Shown here in pieces: positions 29,047 to 37,993 of a stretch of 64,000 nt of DNA. The DNA is from Flavobacterium sp. WC2421 (lineage in GTDB: Bacteria; Bacteroidota; Bacteroidia; Flavobacteriales; Flavobacteriaceae). Position 1 is the first letter of the stretch. Each line of letters begins with the position of its first letter. The position numbers were made by a program, and so were the translations under genes. The stretch lies in assembly GCF_040822115.1 (NCBI RefSeq), contig NZ_CP162004.1, positions 2,542,001-2,606,000 of the forward strand. The letters are read 5' to 3'. Below the pieces are notes generated by a model. The model saw only the letters and a list, made by a program, of their open reading frames with translations. It was not told the DNA's origin and did no database searches.

Positions 29047-29355
29047 TGTTTTTAGGTTTAGTTTTTACGGTAAAAATATAAAATGAATCAATATCCCTAT
29101 TGAAATAGGGTGATATTATGCTATTTTTATTGAATTTCTAATTTAACCCCTATTATTTTAAGGGTTATCTGAGAATACACCTCTGTAATTTACAATTTGT
29201 TAATATGAGTATTTAAATTGGATAATAATTATTGCCTGAAATGTAATAGTAATTTACAAAAAAAAATCAGATAATAGTTTATCTGATTTTTTTTAGGAAA
29301 GTGGGATTTATTATTTTAAATGAATTTTATTAGTAATTAGTTTTTTAAGGCTAAT
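29047..29355. promoter_or_regulatory. Intergenic region with amt leader hairpin
   Basis: This 309-bp stretch holds no gene. At 29091-29116, about 45-70 bp upstream of amt, an inverted repeat (CCCTAT-TGAA-ATAGGG extended by ATAT/GATAT) could be an operator or a 5'-leader hairpin. Next to it is a second weak repeat around CCCCTATTATTTTAAGGG. The terminator of the neighbouring operon occupies 29261-29294. Confidence 0.35.
29261..29294 (-). terminator. Terminator of the symporter-racemase operon
   Basis: A stem AAAAATCAGATAA / TTATCTGATTTTT with flanking A- and T-runs lies 62 bp beyond the last gene of the operon on the minus strand. Confidence 0.85.
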
Positions 29356-30429
29356 TTATCCGATTCTCTTTTCAATATAATCTGAATTTAAAAGATAGAG
29401 TGCTCCCATATATTGTATTTTAAAGGAAACTAAATCTCCAATTTTATATTTCTTTTTTGAATTTGAAATATCTATTACAAGCATATCTGAACTTGCGTCG
29501 ATAATTTTAATATCACTATCCTCGGCTTCAATATATTGTGGTTGCATGTCAAGTAAACCAATGTCTAAAATGGCTCTTAAAGAAGTTTCTCCTAAATCAT
29601 CAGTATCACTTGGTACATAACTAGTTCCAACACCACTTTCGCCTAGTTCTCCAATGGGGGCATCAGGTTTCTCCGTAATTTCAATTATTTCTGAGTACAG
29701 CTTAAACACATCATTGTGCATCCCCGCGATGGTATCGCCTGTAAAAAGATCTTTTCCAAAAAACAATGCTTCTCCAACTCTAAAATGGTTTACCGCCATA
29801 GGACGTGCATTTTTTAGCATTAATGGAATAGCTACCGATGTTCCACCAGAAACCCATGGAATAGTGATGTTAAATTTGGCTTCAATGAGTTGTTTGTACA
29901 GACTTAACTGAATTAATTTATCTTGTGTTGGCATGATTCCACTTAAACAATTAAGATTGGTACCTATACCACGAATTTCAATATTGGGTAATTTTAAAAT
30001 AGTACCATAAAATTCAACCAGTTCTTCACCCATTACACCTTCACGTAAATCACCCATTTCAATCATGATTATGATTTTATGAGTTTTGTTCTGTTTTTGT
30101 GCTTCTTTAGAAAGCAGTTGTATGGTATAAATTTCTGTGTTAAAACTTACATCAGCATAGCGAACGATATTTTCTATACTTTGTTTTGCAGGAGGTTTTA
30201 TATATACCGTTTGAATAGTAGGGTCTAATGATTTTATTTTTCTTAAATTACTTACGCGAGAATCATGAATTTCTCGTACTCCAAGTGCAATTAATTCTTT
30301 AAGATATATTTTATTACCACACAAAAGTTTGGATACAACACCCCATTGTATGTTTCTAGATTTGAAGATAGTATCAAGAAATGTGTAGTTTTCTTCTAAT
30401 TTCTTTCTATATAATTTTATAAAGGCCAT
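29356..30429 (-). CDS. Alanine/ornithine racemase-family (YhfX-like) PLP enzyme
   Basis: A fold-type III PLP enzyme. GVVSKLLCGNK (Lys34) carries the expected PLP lysine, GVREIHDSRVSNL follows, and IPWVSGGTSVAIP matches the phosphate-binding region. The C-terminal beta domain is present but the alanine-racemase tyrosine loop (GYG) is not obvious, so this is not a second true Alr. The length is 357 residues. Its ATG overlaps the alr stop by one base (TAATG), so the two are translationally coupled. The substrate is unknown; ornithine, another cationic amino acid, or a D-amino acid derivative are guesses. Confidence 0.8.
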   Translation of the reverse strand: MAFIKLYRKKLEENYTFLDTIFKSRNIQWGVVSKLLCGNKIYLKELIALGVREIHDSRVSNLRKIKSLDPTIQTVYIKPPAKQSIENIVRYADVSFNTEIYTIQLLSKEAQKQNKTHKIIIMIEMGDLREGVMGEELVEFYGTILKLPNIEIRGIGTNLNCLSGIMPTQDKLIQLSLYKQLIEAKFNITIPWVSGGTSVAIPLMLKNARPMAVNHFRVGEALFFGKDLFTGDTIAGMHNDVFKLYSEIIEITEKPDAPIGELGESGVGTSYVPSDTDDLGETSLRAILDIGLLDMQPQYIEAEDSDIKIIDASSDMLVIDISNSKKKYKIGDLVSFKIQYMGALYLLNSDYIEKRIG

Positions 30430-31580
30430 TATTCTATTATTTTACGTGGAATCGTTTTTGAAATTCGGGTTAGTAATTCATAATTTAGTTGATTACTGAA
30501 ATCACTAAAAGAAGCTACAGATACGGTAAGATCTTCTTGTGTGCCAATTAAAACGACCTCATCTTCTTTTTTTACAGTTTCGATGTCAGTCACATCAACT
30601 GTCATCATATTCATGTTGACTGAGCCTACAACAATACAACGTTGTCCATTAATTAAAACTCTTCCTTGATTACTCAATGATCTACTGTATCCATGAGAAT
30701 AACCTATTGGAACAACTGCAATTTTCATCTTTCTTTCTGCGAGAAAACTAGTGCCATATCCTATAAAATCGCCAATATTCACTTTTTTCACACTCATGAT
30801 ACTGCTTTTCCAAGTAATGACACGATGCAATGGATCAATTTTACTTTTTTTAGTATTTAAATAATTTACAAAAACTTCAGGGCTTGGCCACAAGCCATAT
30901 TGCATGATACCAATTCGAACCATATCCATTCTTGTTTCCGGAAACATTATAGAAGCCGCTGAACAAGCAGAATGTTTCATCTCAGGTTTTAGGTCATTAT
31001 CCCAAAGGTATTGATAAATTTCGTCAAATCGTTTGATTTGTTTCTCCACTCTATAATAGTTTGCAATGCTTTCAGCTCCGGCATAATGAGTGCATAGCCC
31101 TTTAAATATAAGGTATTCCTTTTCTTTTTTTAGAAAAGCGATAACGTTATTGAGTTCTTTTTTTTCAAAACCAGTTCGGTTCATTCCTGTTTCTACCTCA
31201 ATATGTAATATTGCCTTTTTATGCAGTTTTTTTGCAACTCTGGTGGCTTTTGTAAGTCGGCTTTTATCGAATACAAAAAACTCAACATCATTAGCAACAA
31301 CCCACTCCATGTCTTCATCTTGAACCAATCCCATCACCATAATGAAGGCTTTATCAGCAAGTGTGGCTTTTACTATTTTGGCTTCTTCGACATCAAAAAC
31401 TGAAAAATGTGTAACACCACATTCATACGCCATGAGTACAAATTCCTTTATACCATGACCGTATGCATTTCCTTTTACAACTGAAGAAAGTAGTACTTTT
31501 TTTCCAAAAGTATTTTTTAGAAAGCTAATATTTTTTTGGTACGCTTTTTTGTTTAGTTCTATAATCGAATTAGTATGCAT
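30429..31580 (-). CDS. alr: Alanine racemase
   Basis: Interconverts L- and D-alanine for peptidoglycan. The PLP lysine is in SSVVKGNAYGHG (Lys36), the substrate-binding MNRTGF motif is near 133, and the catalytic tyrosine from the partner subunit is in GYGTSF (Tyr275). The 383-residue length is normal for stand-alone Alr; many Bacteroidota instead use a MurF-Alr fusion. It overlaps the upstream M20 gene by 11 bp and the downstream racemase-like gene by one base, so its role may be catabolic or recycling rather than the housekeeping supply. Confidence 0.92.
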   Translation of the reverse strand: MHTNSIIELNKKAYQKNISFLKNTFGKKVLLSSVVKGNAYGHGIKEFVLMAYECGVTHFSVFDVEEAKIVKATLADKAFIMVMGLVQDEDMEWVVANDVEFFVFDKSRLTKATRVAKKLHKKAILHIEVETGMNRTGFEKKELNNVIAFLKKEKEYLIFKGLCTHYAGAESIANYYRVEKQIKRFDEIYQYLWDNDLKPEMKHSACSAASIMFPETRMDMVRIGIMQYGLWPSPEVFVNYLNTKKSKIDPLHRVITWKSSIMSVKKVNIGDFIGYGTSFLAERKMKIAVVPIGYSHGYSRSLSNQGRVLINGQRCIVVGSVNMNMMTVDVTDIETVKKEDEVVLIGTQEDLTVSVASFSDFSNQLNYELLTRISKTIPRKIIE

Positions 31581-32721
31581 CCGTAATTTGTTTGCTTATT
31601 TGTAAAAAAGTGGCTACTCCAGTTGTTATGATTTCATCTGGGAAATCATAATCTGGATTGTGTAGGGCGGGAGTATTCATTCCTGATCCTAATCCAAACA
31701 TTGCTCCTGGAAATTGCTGGGTAAGTAGACCAAAATCTTCTCCCCATGTAAATGGCATTTCTTTTTCTAACAGATCAAAATCATTGATTTTCACTGCATT
31801 TTTTATGTGATTTACTGCTTCTACATTGTTTTCATTGGCTTGAAAACTCTGCGTCCAAGATATCTTGCATTTCAATTGGAATTCTTCGGCTATTGATTTT
31901 GCTAGTTTTTCCAATTTACTTTCAATGGCTTGCATTTCCGAATTACTATCGCTTCTTACTGTAAAATGAATTTCTGCCGCACCCGCTGAAACACCATACG
32001 CCTTCTTACCCATTTTCGAATAAATAGGTGTAATCAAACAATATTTTGCTGCAGCAATATCGGCTTGTATGAGCTGGTTAAATTGGGTAGTTATTTTAGC
32101 TAATGCCAATGCTGGATTGATTCCTTTATGAGGTTCTCCTGCATGAGATGTGATTCCTTTTAGTTTGATAATTAAGCTGTTTACGGCACAACTAAAAGTA
32201 TCGTTTTTAACAACAATTTGATTTTTTTTATACCCTGGAATATTGTGCAGTGCGAATACAAAGTCAGGTTTATAAATAAATTTAGGGTCATTAAAAACTT
32301 TTTCAGCACCAGTGCCATCTTCTTCCGCAGGCTGGAAGAGTAAAATAACAGTTCCTGTTTTAGGTCTTTTATAGTGCAATTCAATGGCTAAACCACACAT
32401 AATTGCCATGTGTCCATCGTGTCCGCATTTATGGGAAACTCCGTTGGTTAAAGAACGATGTTCAAAAGTATTTATTTCTTCAATGGGTAATGCATCTAGT
32501 TCACAACGAAATAAAACCGTTTTTCCAACGGTTTTTCCTTTATAAATAGCTAGAATTCCAGTTGTCCCAACCTCGGTAACAATTTCATCAGGAGGATAAT
32601 TTTCAAGAAATGAAAGAATCATTTTTGCAGTATGTACTTCTTTTCCTGAAACCTCTGGATTTTTATGTAATTCCTTTCGCAATAGCGTAAGTGTTGCTAT
32701 ACGTTGGTTTAAGTTTTGCAT
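31570..32721 (-). CDS. M20 family amidohydrolase (aminoacylase/hippurate hydrolase type)
   Basis: A zinc hydrolase of the M20D group that removes acyl groups from N-acyl amino acids or cleaves dipeptides. The motif SHKCGHDGHMA has the metal ligands Cys99 and His101, and PAEEDGTGA has the catalytic and metal-binding glutamates 133-134. The dimerisation domain includes TSHAGEPHKGINPALA, and LHNPDYDFPDE carries the final ligand histidine. There is no signal peptide. The length is 383 residues. It lies 6 bp after the acetyltransferase gene and overlaps alr, a context that points to processing of imported acylated amino acids or dipeptides before racemisation. Confidence 0.9.
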   Translation of the reverse strand: MQNLNQRIATLTLLRKELHKNPEVSGKEVHTAKMILSFLENYPPDEIVTEVGTTGILAIYKGKTVGKTVLFRCELDALPIEEINTFEHRSLTNGVSHKCGHDGHMAIMCGLAIELHYKRPKTGTVILLFQPAEEDGTGAEKVFNDPKFIYKPDFVFALHNIPGYKKNQIVVKNDTFSCAVNSLIIKLKGITSHAGEPHKGINPALALAKITTQFNQLIQADIAAAKYCLITPIYSKMGKKAYGVSAGAAEIHFTVRSDSNSEMQAIESKLEKLAKSIAEEFQLKCKISWTQSFQANENNVEAVNHIKNAVKINDFDLLEKEMPFTWGEDFGLLTQQFPGAMFGLGSGMNTPALHNPDYDFPDEIITTGVATFLQISKQITDAY

Positions 32722-32727
32722 TTTGGA

Positions 32728-33162
32728 TTATTTGATGAGACGCATTTCTAGGTATTTATTTGTAAATCCTAGTTTTTCGTATAATTTTTTGGCAGGATTA
32801 TCAGGTTCCACATGAAGTGCAATATTTCCTTCGGCAATTGAGATGGCTTTTTGCATCAATTGTTTTCCATATCCCTTACCACGTTGGCTATTGTCTACTG
32901 CAATATAAACCAAAATATTTTCAGGGATAAAGTCTTTCATACCTGTGTTGTTTAAAATAACAACACCTACAATTTTATTTTCATCTAAACCTACAACTAT
33001 ATTTCCTCCTTTATCTGGATTCATTACGTAAGCGATGCATTTTAGAATATCGTCTACTTTATCGCCATATTCCTCTAAATGAGTGAAAAGAAATTGAGCA
33101 ATTATTTGATTAGTATATGTGATGTCTTCTCCTGAAGTTGAATTAATTATTTTGAATTCCAT
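32728..33162 (-). CDS. GNAT family N-acetyltransferase
   Basis: An acetyl-CoA-dependent transferase of 144 residues. The acetyl-CoA pyrophosphate-binding motif is in DNSQRGKGYGKQLMQKAI (Q/RxxGxG), and the C-terminal LHVEPDNPAKKLYEKLGFTNKYLEMRL is the usual GNAT motif B with YEKLGF. The start at 33162 (MEFKIINS) is chosen over a longer frame from 33246, whose first 28 residues would be the out-of-frame end of the symporter gene. The gene overlaps the upstream symporter by 20 bp. The substrate is unknown. Confidence 0.88.
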   Translation of the reverse strand: MEFKIINSTSGEDITYTNQIIAQFLFTHLEEYGDKVDDILKCIAYVMNPDKGGNIVVGLDENKIVGVVILNNTGMKDFIPENILVYIAVDNSQRGKGYGKQLMQKAISIAEGNIALHVEPDNPAKKLYEKLGFTNKYLEMRLIK

Positions 33163-34612
33163 TTTGTTTTTCTTTTTTATAATGATAAATTGATATTGTA
33201 TAAAATAAAATAAGCGAAATACTGATACCATAAATGTTGGCATCAAGATGCTCGGGTAGTTTTATTCCTAAAGGTAATTTATTTTTAGTGATTATGAGTA
33301 AAATTGTTGCTCCTCCTCCAAAAAGCATGCTCCAAAAAGCGGCAATGGGATGGCTTTTCTTCCAAAATAAAGCGCCTAGTACTGGTATAAATAGTCCTGA
33401 AACCATAAAGGCATAGGAGTAGAGCATGAGTTCTAAAACATTTTGCATTTGGGAAGCCAATAGAATGGCAAAAACACCAATTGCTAAGGTTACTATTTGT
33501 GAAAGTTGTAATTCTTGTTTGTGGGTTAATTCTTTTTTAGAAAATTTAGCGAGAATATCGGTTACTATATTACCAGAGGCCGCCATCAAGCAGCTATCTG
33601 CAGTGGAAAGGATAGCCGAAAAATAGGAGGAAAGCATCAATCCCATTAATCCAACAGGAAGAATGGTTGCTAATAAAATAGGTAATCCCATTTCACTATC
33701 CATCGATGCAGCATCAGTAATTCCTTTAAACATCCCATTAGTAGCAGCAACTTTAGCAAGCATTCCCAGAATTACTCCCATAAATGCCATGATAGGCCAT
33801 TCAAAAACTCCAGCAATTAGCCATGCTTTTTTTGCTTCTTTTTCTCCTTTACTGGCATAAATTCTTTGGTACAATGTCATTCCTACAAACCAAATAGGAA
33901 TAATAGTAATGGACCAGTTTAAAATTTGGTACCACTTCACATTAGTTAATGACAAATATTCAGGGGCTAATGTTGCTTTAATAACATCATATCCTCCAAC
34001 AGCAGTATAGGCAATAGGAATTCCAATAAAAACCAATCCACCAATTAAGATTAGCCATTGAATCGTATCGGTATAAATTACCGCCTTTAGACCTCCAATT
34101 GCGGTATAAATAACAGCAATTGCACCCATAACAATAAGTGCGGTTTGAATGTTTAATCCTTCTATGGTTGCCGAAGCTAATTTGGCTCCAGCCAAAACTT
34201 GAGAACTTGTAAACCCAATGTATCCAATAGCTGAAATAATACCGGCTAATAAAGCTACTTTACTGTTATAAAAATGCTCAAATATTTGTGGGAAAGTAAA
34301 AAACTTATGTTTATGGCCCAAATGACTCACTTTTGGAATGAGATAAACAGCACTAAGCCACGCACCGAGTAAACCTGTAAATAACATCCAAGAACCTGAT
34401 ATTCCCATCGTAAAACCAAGCCCTCCTAAACCGATGGAGAATCCTCCACCCACATCAGTAGCCACTACAGATAAACCGATGTGCCAACTACTCATGTTTC
34501 GACCACTTACGTAAAAGTCTTCAGCTGTTTTGTTTTTATTAAAAAAATACACGCCAACACCAAGCATAGCGAGCATATAAACGACAAAGATTAGATAATC
34601 TATCCAGTGCAT
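33143..34612 (-). CDS. Sodium:solute symporter (SSS family)
   Basis: A 489-residue inner-membrane protein with about 13 helices. SSS-family landmarks include YVSGRNMSSWHIGLSVVATDVGGG near the N terminus, AIGGLKAVIYTDTIQW (TM5-6) and LSSYFSAILSTADSCLMAASG (TM8). Transport is coupled to sodium. The substrate is not determinable from the sequence; the downstream genes suggest an amino acid, acyl amino acid or peptide. It is the first gene of the operon that runs to 29,356. A TATATTTG box lies 185 bp upstream. Confidence 0.9.
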   Translation of the reverse strand: MHWIDYLIFVVYMLAMLGVGVYFFNKNKTAEDFYVSGRNMSSWHIGLSVVATDVGGGFSIGLGGLGFTMGISGSWMLFTGLLGAWLSAVYLIPKVSHLGHKHKFFTFPQIFEHFYNSKVALLAGIISAIGYIGFTSSQVLAGAKLASATIEGLNIQTALIVMGAIAVIYTAIGGLKAVIYTDTIQWLILIGGLVFIGIPIAYTAVGGYDVIKATLAPEYLSLTNVKWYQILNWSITIIPIWFVGMTLYQRIYASKGEKEAKKAWLIAGVFEWPIMAFMGVILGMLAKVAATNGMFKGITDAASMDSEMGLPILLATILPVGLMGLMLSSYFSAILSTADSCLMAASGNIVTDILAKFSKKELTHKQELQLSQIVTLAIGVFAILLASQMQNVLELMLYSYAFMVSGLFIPVLGALFWKKSHPIAAFWSMLFGGGATILLIITKNKLPLGIKLPEHLDANIYGISISLILFYTISIYHYKKEKQNGIQNN

Positions 34613-35050
34613 TTTTGATTAATTTTTGATTATTTATTAGCCTGTAAATGGAATTTTTCCAAAAGGCAAAAGATGTAGCGAACTACAAAAAAGAATGATT
34701 TTTAGATTGATTTCATGAAATAGAAATCATAGAATGGTTGTTGTTAAAAATGTATAAAAAAACGTTTTTCAACCCTAAAAATCAAATAAATCTCGGCAAA
34801 TATAGGAAATTATATCCAAAAATGGAACAAATTGGGCGTAAGGTCTAATGCTTAAGTTTTGAAACTTCATTTTTTTGTAAGCAAATAATAAGTGACATAA
34901 TAAATCAAATTTAGATTTCATGATTCTATAATCCATCTCTTTTTTAAAAATTAGAGTAGTAAAATAGTATTGCTAATGTGTTATTATTTAGTAAGATAAA
35001 TCTATAGTTTGGTATGTTAAAATTCGTTATTTTTAAAAAAAATATACGCC
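34613..35050. promoter_or_regulatory. Divergent intergenic region between the symporter operon and yifB
   Basis: 438 bp without a gene. The minus strand has an exact TATATTTG -7 box at 34797-34804, which would give the symporter operon an approximately 180-base leader. A short palindrome, GATTTCATGAAATAGAAATC, lies near 34708-34727. No promoter match is evident for yifB, and no riboswitch is recognised. Confidence 0.35.
34797..34804 (-). promoter_or_regulatory. -7 box for the symporter-racemase operon
   Basis: The minus strand reads TATATTTG, an exact TAnnTTTG match, the best in this intergenic region. Its 185-bp distance from the symporter ATG means a long leader if it is used. Confidence 0.4.
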
Positions 35051-36586
35051 ATGTTAGTTAAAGTTTTTGGAAGTGCCGTTTTTGGTGTTGAAGCCACAAC
35101 AATTACTGTTGAAGTAAATATTGATAAAGGAATTGGATATCATTTAGTAGGGTTGCCTGATAACGCAATTAAAGAAAGTAGTTATAGAATTGCTGCTGCT
35201 CTCAAAAACACAGGCTACCACATGCCGGGTAAAAAGATCACAATCAATATGGCACCTGCTGATTTGCGAAAAGAAGGTTCAGCCTATGATTTAACTTTAA
35301 CCATAGGAATCTTGGTTGCTTCTCAGCAAATTGAAGCCAAAGAATTGGAGAAATATATAATTATGGGAGAACTTTCTCTCGATGGAAGTTTGCAACCTAT
35401 TCGTGGTGCTTTGCCAATTGCTATAAAAGCAAAAGAAGAAGGATTTAAAGGTTTTTTTCTGCCAAAACAAAATGTAAAAGAAGCTGCAATAGTAGCTGGA
35501 TTGGATGTTTATGGAGTTGAAAATGTACAGGAAGTCATTGATTTTCTAGAAGGGAAAGGCAATCTAGAACCCACAACAATTGATACGAGAGCCGAATTTT
35601 ATAAAGATTTAGATTTTCCTGAATTTGATTTTAGCGATGTGAAAGGGCAGGAGTCTATAAAAAGATGTATGGAAATAGCGGCTGCTGGAGGACATAATAT
35701 TATTTTGATTGGGCCGCCAGGTGCTGGAAAAACAATGCTTGCCAAACGTTTACCAAGTATTTTACCACCAATGACGTTACGAGAAGCCTTAGAAACAACT
35801 AAAATCCATAGCGTAGCAGGAAAGTTGAAAGAAGTAGGTTTGATGAATCAGCGGCCTTTCAGGAGCCCACACCATACTATATCTAACGTAGCACTCGTTG
35901 GTGGGGGGAGTTATCCCCAACCAGGAGAGATTTCGATGGCACACAATGGGGTTTTATTTCTGGATGAGTTACCCGAATTTAAGCGTGATGTTCTCGAAGT
36001 GATGCGTCAACCACTAGAAGATAGGGAAGTAACCATTTCCAGAGCCAAGTTTACCGTTACCTATCCATCTTCTTTTATGTTGGTTGCGAGTATGAATCCA
36101 AGTCCAAGTGGTTTTTTTAACGATCCCGATTCACCGCAAACGTCTTCACCACACGAAATGCAACGGTATTTAAGTAAAATTTCAGGGCCTTTATTGGATC
36201 GAATTGACATCCATATCGAAGTAACTCCCGTTCCGTTTGAAAAATTATCGGAAGATCAAAAAGCAGAGAGCAGCGTCGATATAAGAAAAAGAGTGACTGC
36301 AGCGCGAGAATTACAATCGGCACGTTTTGAGCAAATGGAAAACATCCATTACAATGCGCAAATGAATACCAAACACATTAGAGAATATTGTGCTCTTGAT
36401 GATACATCCAAATTACTTTTGAAAACAGCCATGGAACGATTGAATCTTTCTGCTAGGGCCTACGATCGTATTTTGAAGGTAGCTAGAACTATCGCTGATC
36501 TTGATGCTGCTCCTACCGTAGTTTCGTCACATATTGCCGAAGCAATTCAGTATAGAAGTTTGGATCGAGATGGTTGGTTGGGATAA
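35051..36586 (+). CDS. YifB/ComM family Mg-chelatase-like AAA+ ATPase
   Basis: A 511-residue protein with an N-terminal Lon-protease-like domain (residues 1-170; GLPDNAIKESSYRIAAAL, LTIGILVASQQ) and a Mg-chelatase-type AAA+ domain: Walker A GPPGAGKTMLAKRLP, Walker B VLFLDELPEF, RSPHHTISN and the arginine-finger region. The C-terminal YifB domain has SARAYDRILKVARTIADLD. Relatives such as ComM drive branch migration of recombination intermediates during natural transformation; that activity is inferred here by family. It is a single gene. Confidence 0.93.
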   Translation: MLVKVFGSAVFGVEATTITVEVNIDKGIGYHLVGLPDNAIKESSYRIAAALKNTGYHMPGKKITINMAPADLRKEGSAYDLTLTIGILVASQQIEAKELEKYIIMGELSLDGSLQPIRGALPIAIKAKEEGFKGFFLPKQNVKEAAIVAGLDVYGVENVQEVIDFLEGKGNLEPTTIDTRAEFYKDLDFPEFDFSDVKGQESIKRCMEIAAAGGHNIILIGPPGAGKTMLAKRLPSILPPMTLREALETTKIHSVAGKLKEVGLMNQRPFRSPHHTISNVALVGGGSYPQPGEISMAHNGVLFLDELPEFKRDVLEVMRQPLEDREVTISRAKFTVTYPSSFMLVASMNPSPSGFFNDPDSPQTSSPHEMQRYLSKISGPLLDRIDIHIEVTPVPFEKLSEDQKAESSVDIRKRVTAARELQSARFEQMENIHYNAQMNTKHIREYCALDDTSKLLLKTAMERLNLSARAYDRILKVARTIADLDAAPTVVSSHIAEAIQYRSLDRDGWLG

Positions 36587-36623
36587 ATTAGATTTCAGAT
36601 TTTTGATTGCAGATATTTAAACT

Positions 36624-36766
36624 ATGCTAGGCAAACTCTTCAACTTTGAGGAAGTGACTTTATAAAAGAGCATTGGGATACAATTTAAATAACAGTTTTA
36701 GCAATTGTAATCTTCTATTTTGTTTTTCGAGCTAAAATGAAAAAAGAAAAGTATAGAAATAAATAA
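36624..36766 (+). pseudogene. Possible remnant of a small membrane-protein gene
   Basis: An ATG at 36624 opens MLGKLFNFEEVTL, then a stop. Shifting frame continues KEHWDTI, a second stop, then ITVLAIVIFYFVFRAKMKKE, a convincing transmembrane helix with a basic tail, ending at TAA 36764-36766. One frameshift and one point change would restore a roughly 48-residue membrane protein. This reading is suggestive only. Confidence 0.3.
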
Positions 36767-36810
36767 GTCAAAAAAGAGAGTTCTATCAAAATCTCTTTTA
36801 TTTTTGCCAA

Positions 36811-37509
36811 ATGTTAGAAATTCTTTACCAAGACGAATATATTATAGCAATTAATAAACCAAGTGGATTGTTAGTCCACAAATCATTTTACGCGCGCGAT
36901 GCAAAAGTTTTTGCTATTCAAGAATTGAGAAATCAAATAGGAGGGCGACACGTTTATCCTATTCATCGGTTAGATCGCAAAACATCTGGTGTCTTGTTAT
37001 TTGCATTGGATAAAGATGCTTTAAAAATTATGAATGATCGTTTTGCCACACGCGAAGTAGAAAAAAAATATTTAGCAATTTTACGTGGTTGGTCACCCCA
37101 AGAACTAACGATTGATTATGATTTAACCAATGATGATGGCATTGTACAAAATGCAATAACATACTTTCATCGATTGCAAAGTACCGAAATTGAGTTAGAA
37201 TTTAACAATAAACCAACGTCACGATATTGTTTAGTAGAAGCGATTCCTGAAACTGGACGTATGCATCAATTACGAAAACATTTCAAACATATTTTTCATC
37301 CCATTTTAGGAAGTCGCCCTCATGGTTGTAACAAACAAAATAAATTATGGTTGGAGAATTTTGAACTGAAAGGAATGATGCTTCATGCACATCAGTTAAT
37401 TTTTAATCATCCAATAACAAATGAACAACTTATCTTGAATGCAAAGATTAATGAAGAGTTTAGCAGAGTAGGTTCTATTCTTAATCTAGATTTGAAGACC
37501 TATGAATAG
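36811..37509 (+). CDS. truC: tRNA pseudouridine synthase C
   Basis: Converts a uridine of certain tRNAs (position 65 in E. coli) to pseudouridine. The N terminus MLEILYQDEYIIAINKPSG closely follows E. coli TruC. The catalytic motif is HRLDRKTSGVLLFALDK with the nucleophilic aspartate, and ETGRMHQLRKHFKHIFHPI matches the RluA-family C-terminal motif. At 232 residues it is somewhat shorter than E. coli TruC (about 260), lacking part of the loop before the ITYFHRL segment and the C-terminal tail. Confidence 0.88.
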   Translation: MLEILYQDEYIIAINKPSGLLVHKSFYARDAKVFAIQELRNQIGGRHVYPIHRLDRKTSGVLLFALDKDALKIMNDRFATREVEKKYLAILRGWSPQELTIDYDLTNDDGIVQNAITYFHRLQSTEIELEFNNKPTSRYCLVEAIPETGRMHQLRKHFKHIFHPILGSRPHGCNKQNKLWLENFELKGMMLHAHQLIFNHPITNEQLILNAKINEEFSRVGSILNLDLKTYE

Positions 37510-37993
37510 CATGCTAATTTGTAAATTTACGCTTTAAATTAGTGTAGTATTTGGAAATAATAGTTTTCAGTATAAAGAGGAACAGATTTTAGGACAAAAC
37601 ATTAAGGATAAATACACACTTTTTGTCATTCCGAAGAATGAGGAATCCCATTATTTACTAACGTTATGGAATTTATTATTGGAGTGGGCAAGGATTGCAA
37701 ATCCGCGCTATCGTCGTCGGCAAGAAATTATGGTAATGATGACCAGACCGTTTTATAGATAGATATAAATTGATTTAGATTGTGTTCACGAGCGGACGCT
37801 CGCGCCAGCCGGTGATTTGTCCGATGAATTTACAAAATGGTATTATTGAAAATAAAAATGCCCTAAATAGCCCCGATAGAAACGAAAATCCCTGTGTGGG
37901 CTAGCGTTTAGCCCTCACAAGGATTGTAGTGTATAGCGGGAGATAACGTTTATAAAAACGAAATCGTTCTGCTCCTAAAAATTTAAAAATGTA
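37510..37993. repeat. Intergenic stretch with degenerate interspersed-repeat-like sequences
   Basis: 484 bp without a gene. Four unusual elements occur in succession. A short inverted motif around GTCATTCCGAAGAATGAGGAATC lies at 37625-37647. A self-complementary GGATTGCAAATCC lies near 37693. A GC-rich hairpin GAGCGGACGCTC lies near 37791. A long palindrome lies at 37868-37943. The base composition differs from the flanks. They look like interspersed-repeat or mobile-element relics. Confidence 0.5.
37868..37943. repeat. Long imperfect palindrome, REP-like
   Basis: The left arm TAGCCCCGATAG...AATCCCTGTGTGGGCTA pairs with the right arm TAGCCCTCACAAGGATT...TATAGCGGGA, giving a stem of roughly 30 pairs with a few mismatches. 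It lies between the convergent truC and helicase genes and may act as a bidirectional terminator. From memory, similar TAGCCC...AGCGGGA repeats are scattered in Flavobacterium genomes. Confidence 0.6.

Noticed and set aside
29356..30429. Calling the second racemase-fold protein a duplicate alanine racemase
   Set aside because: The PLP lysine is present, but the catalytic tyrosine loop and MNRTGF motif of Alr are absent, so a different activity is likelier.
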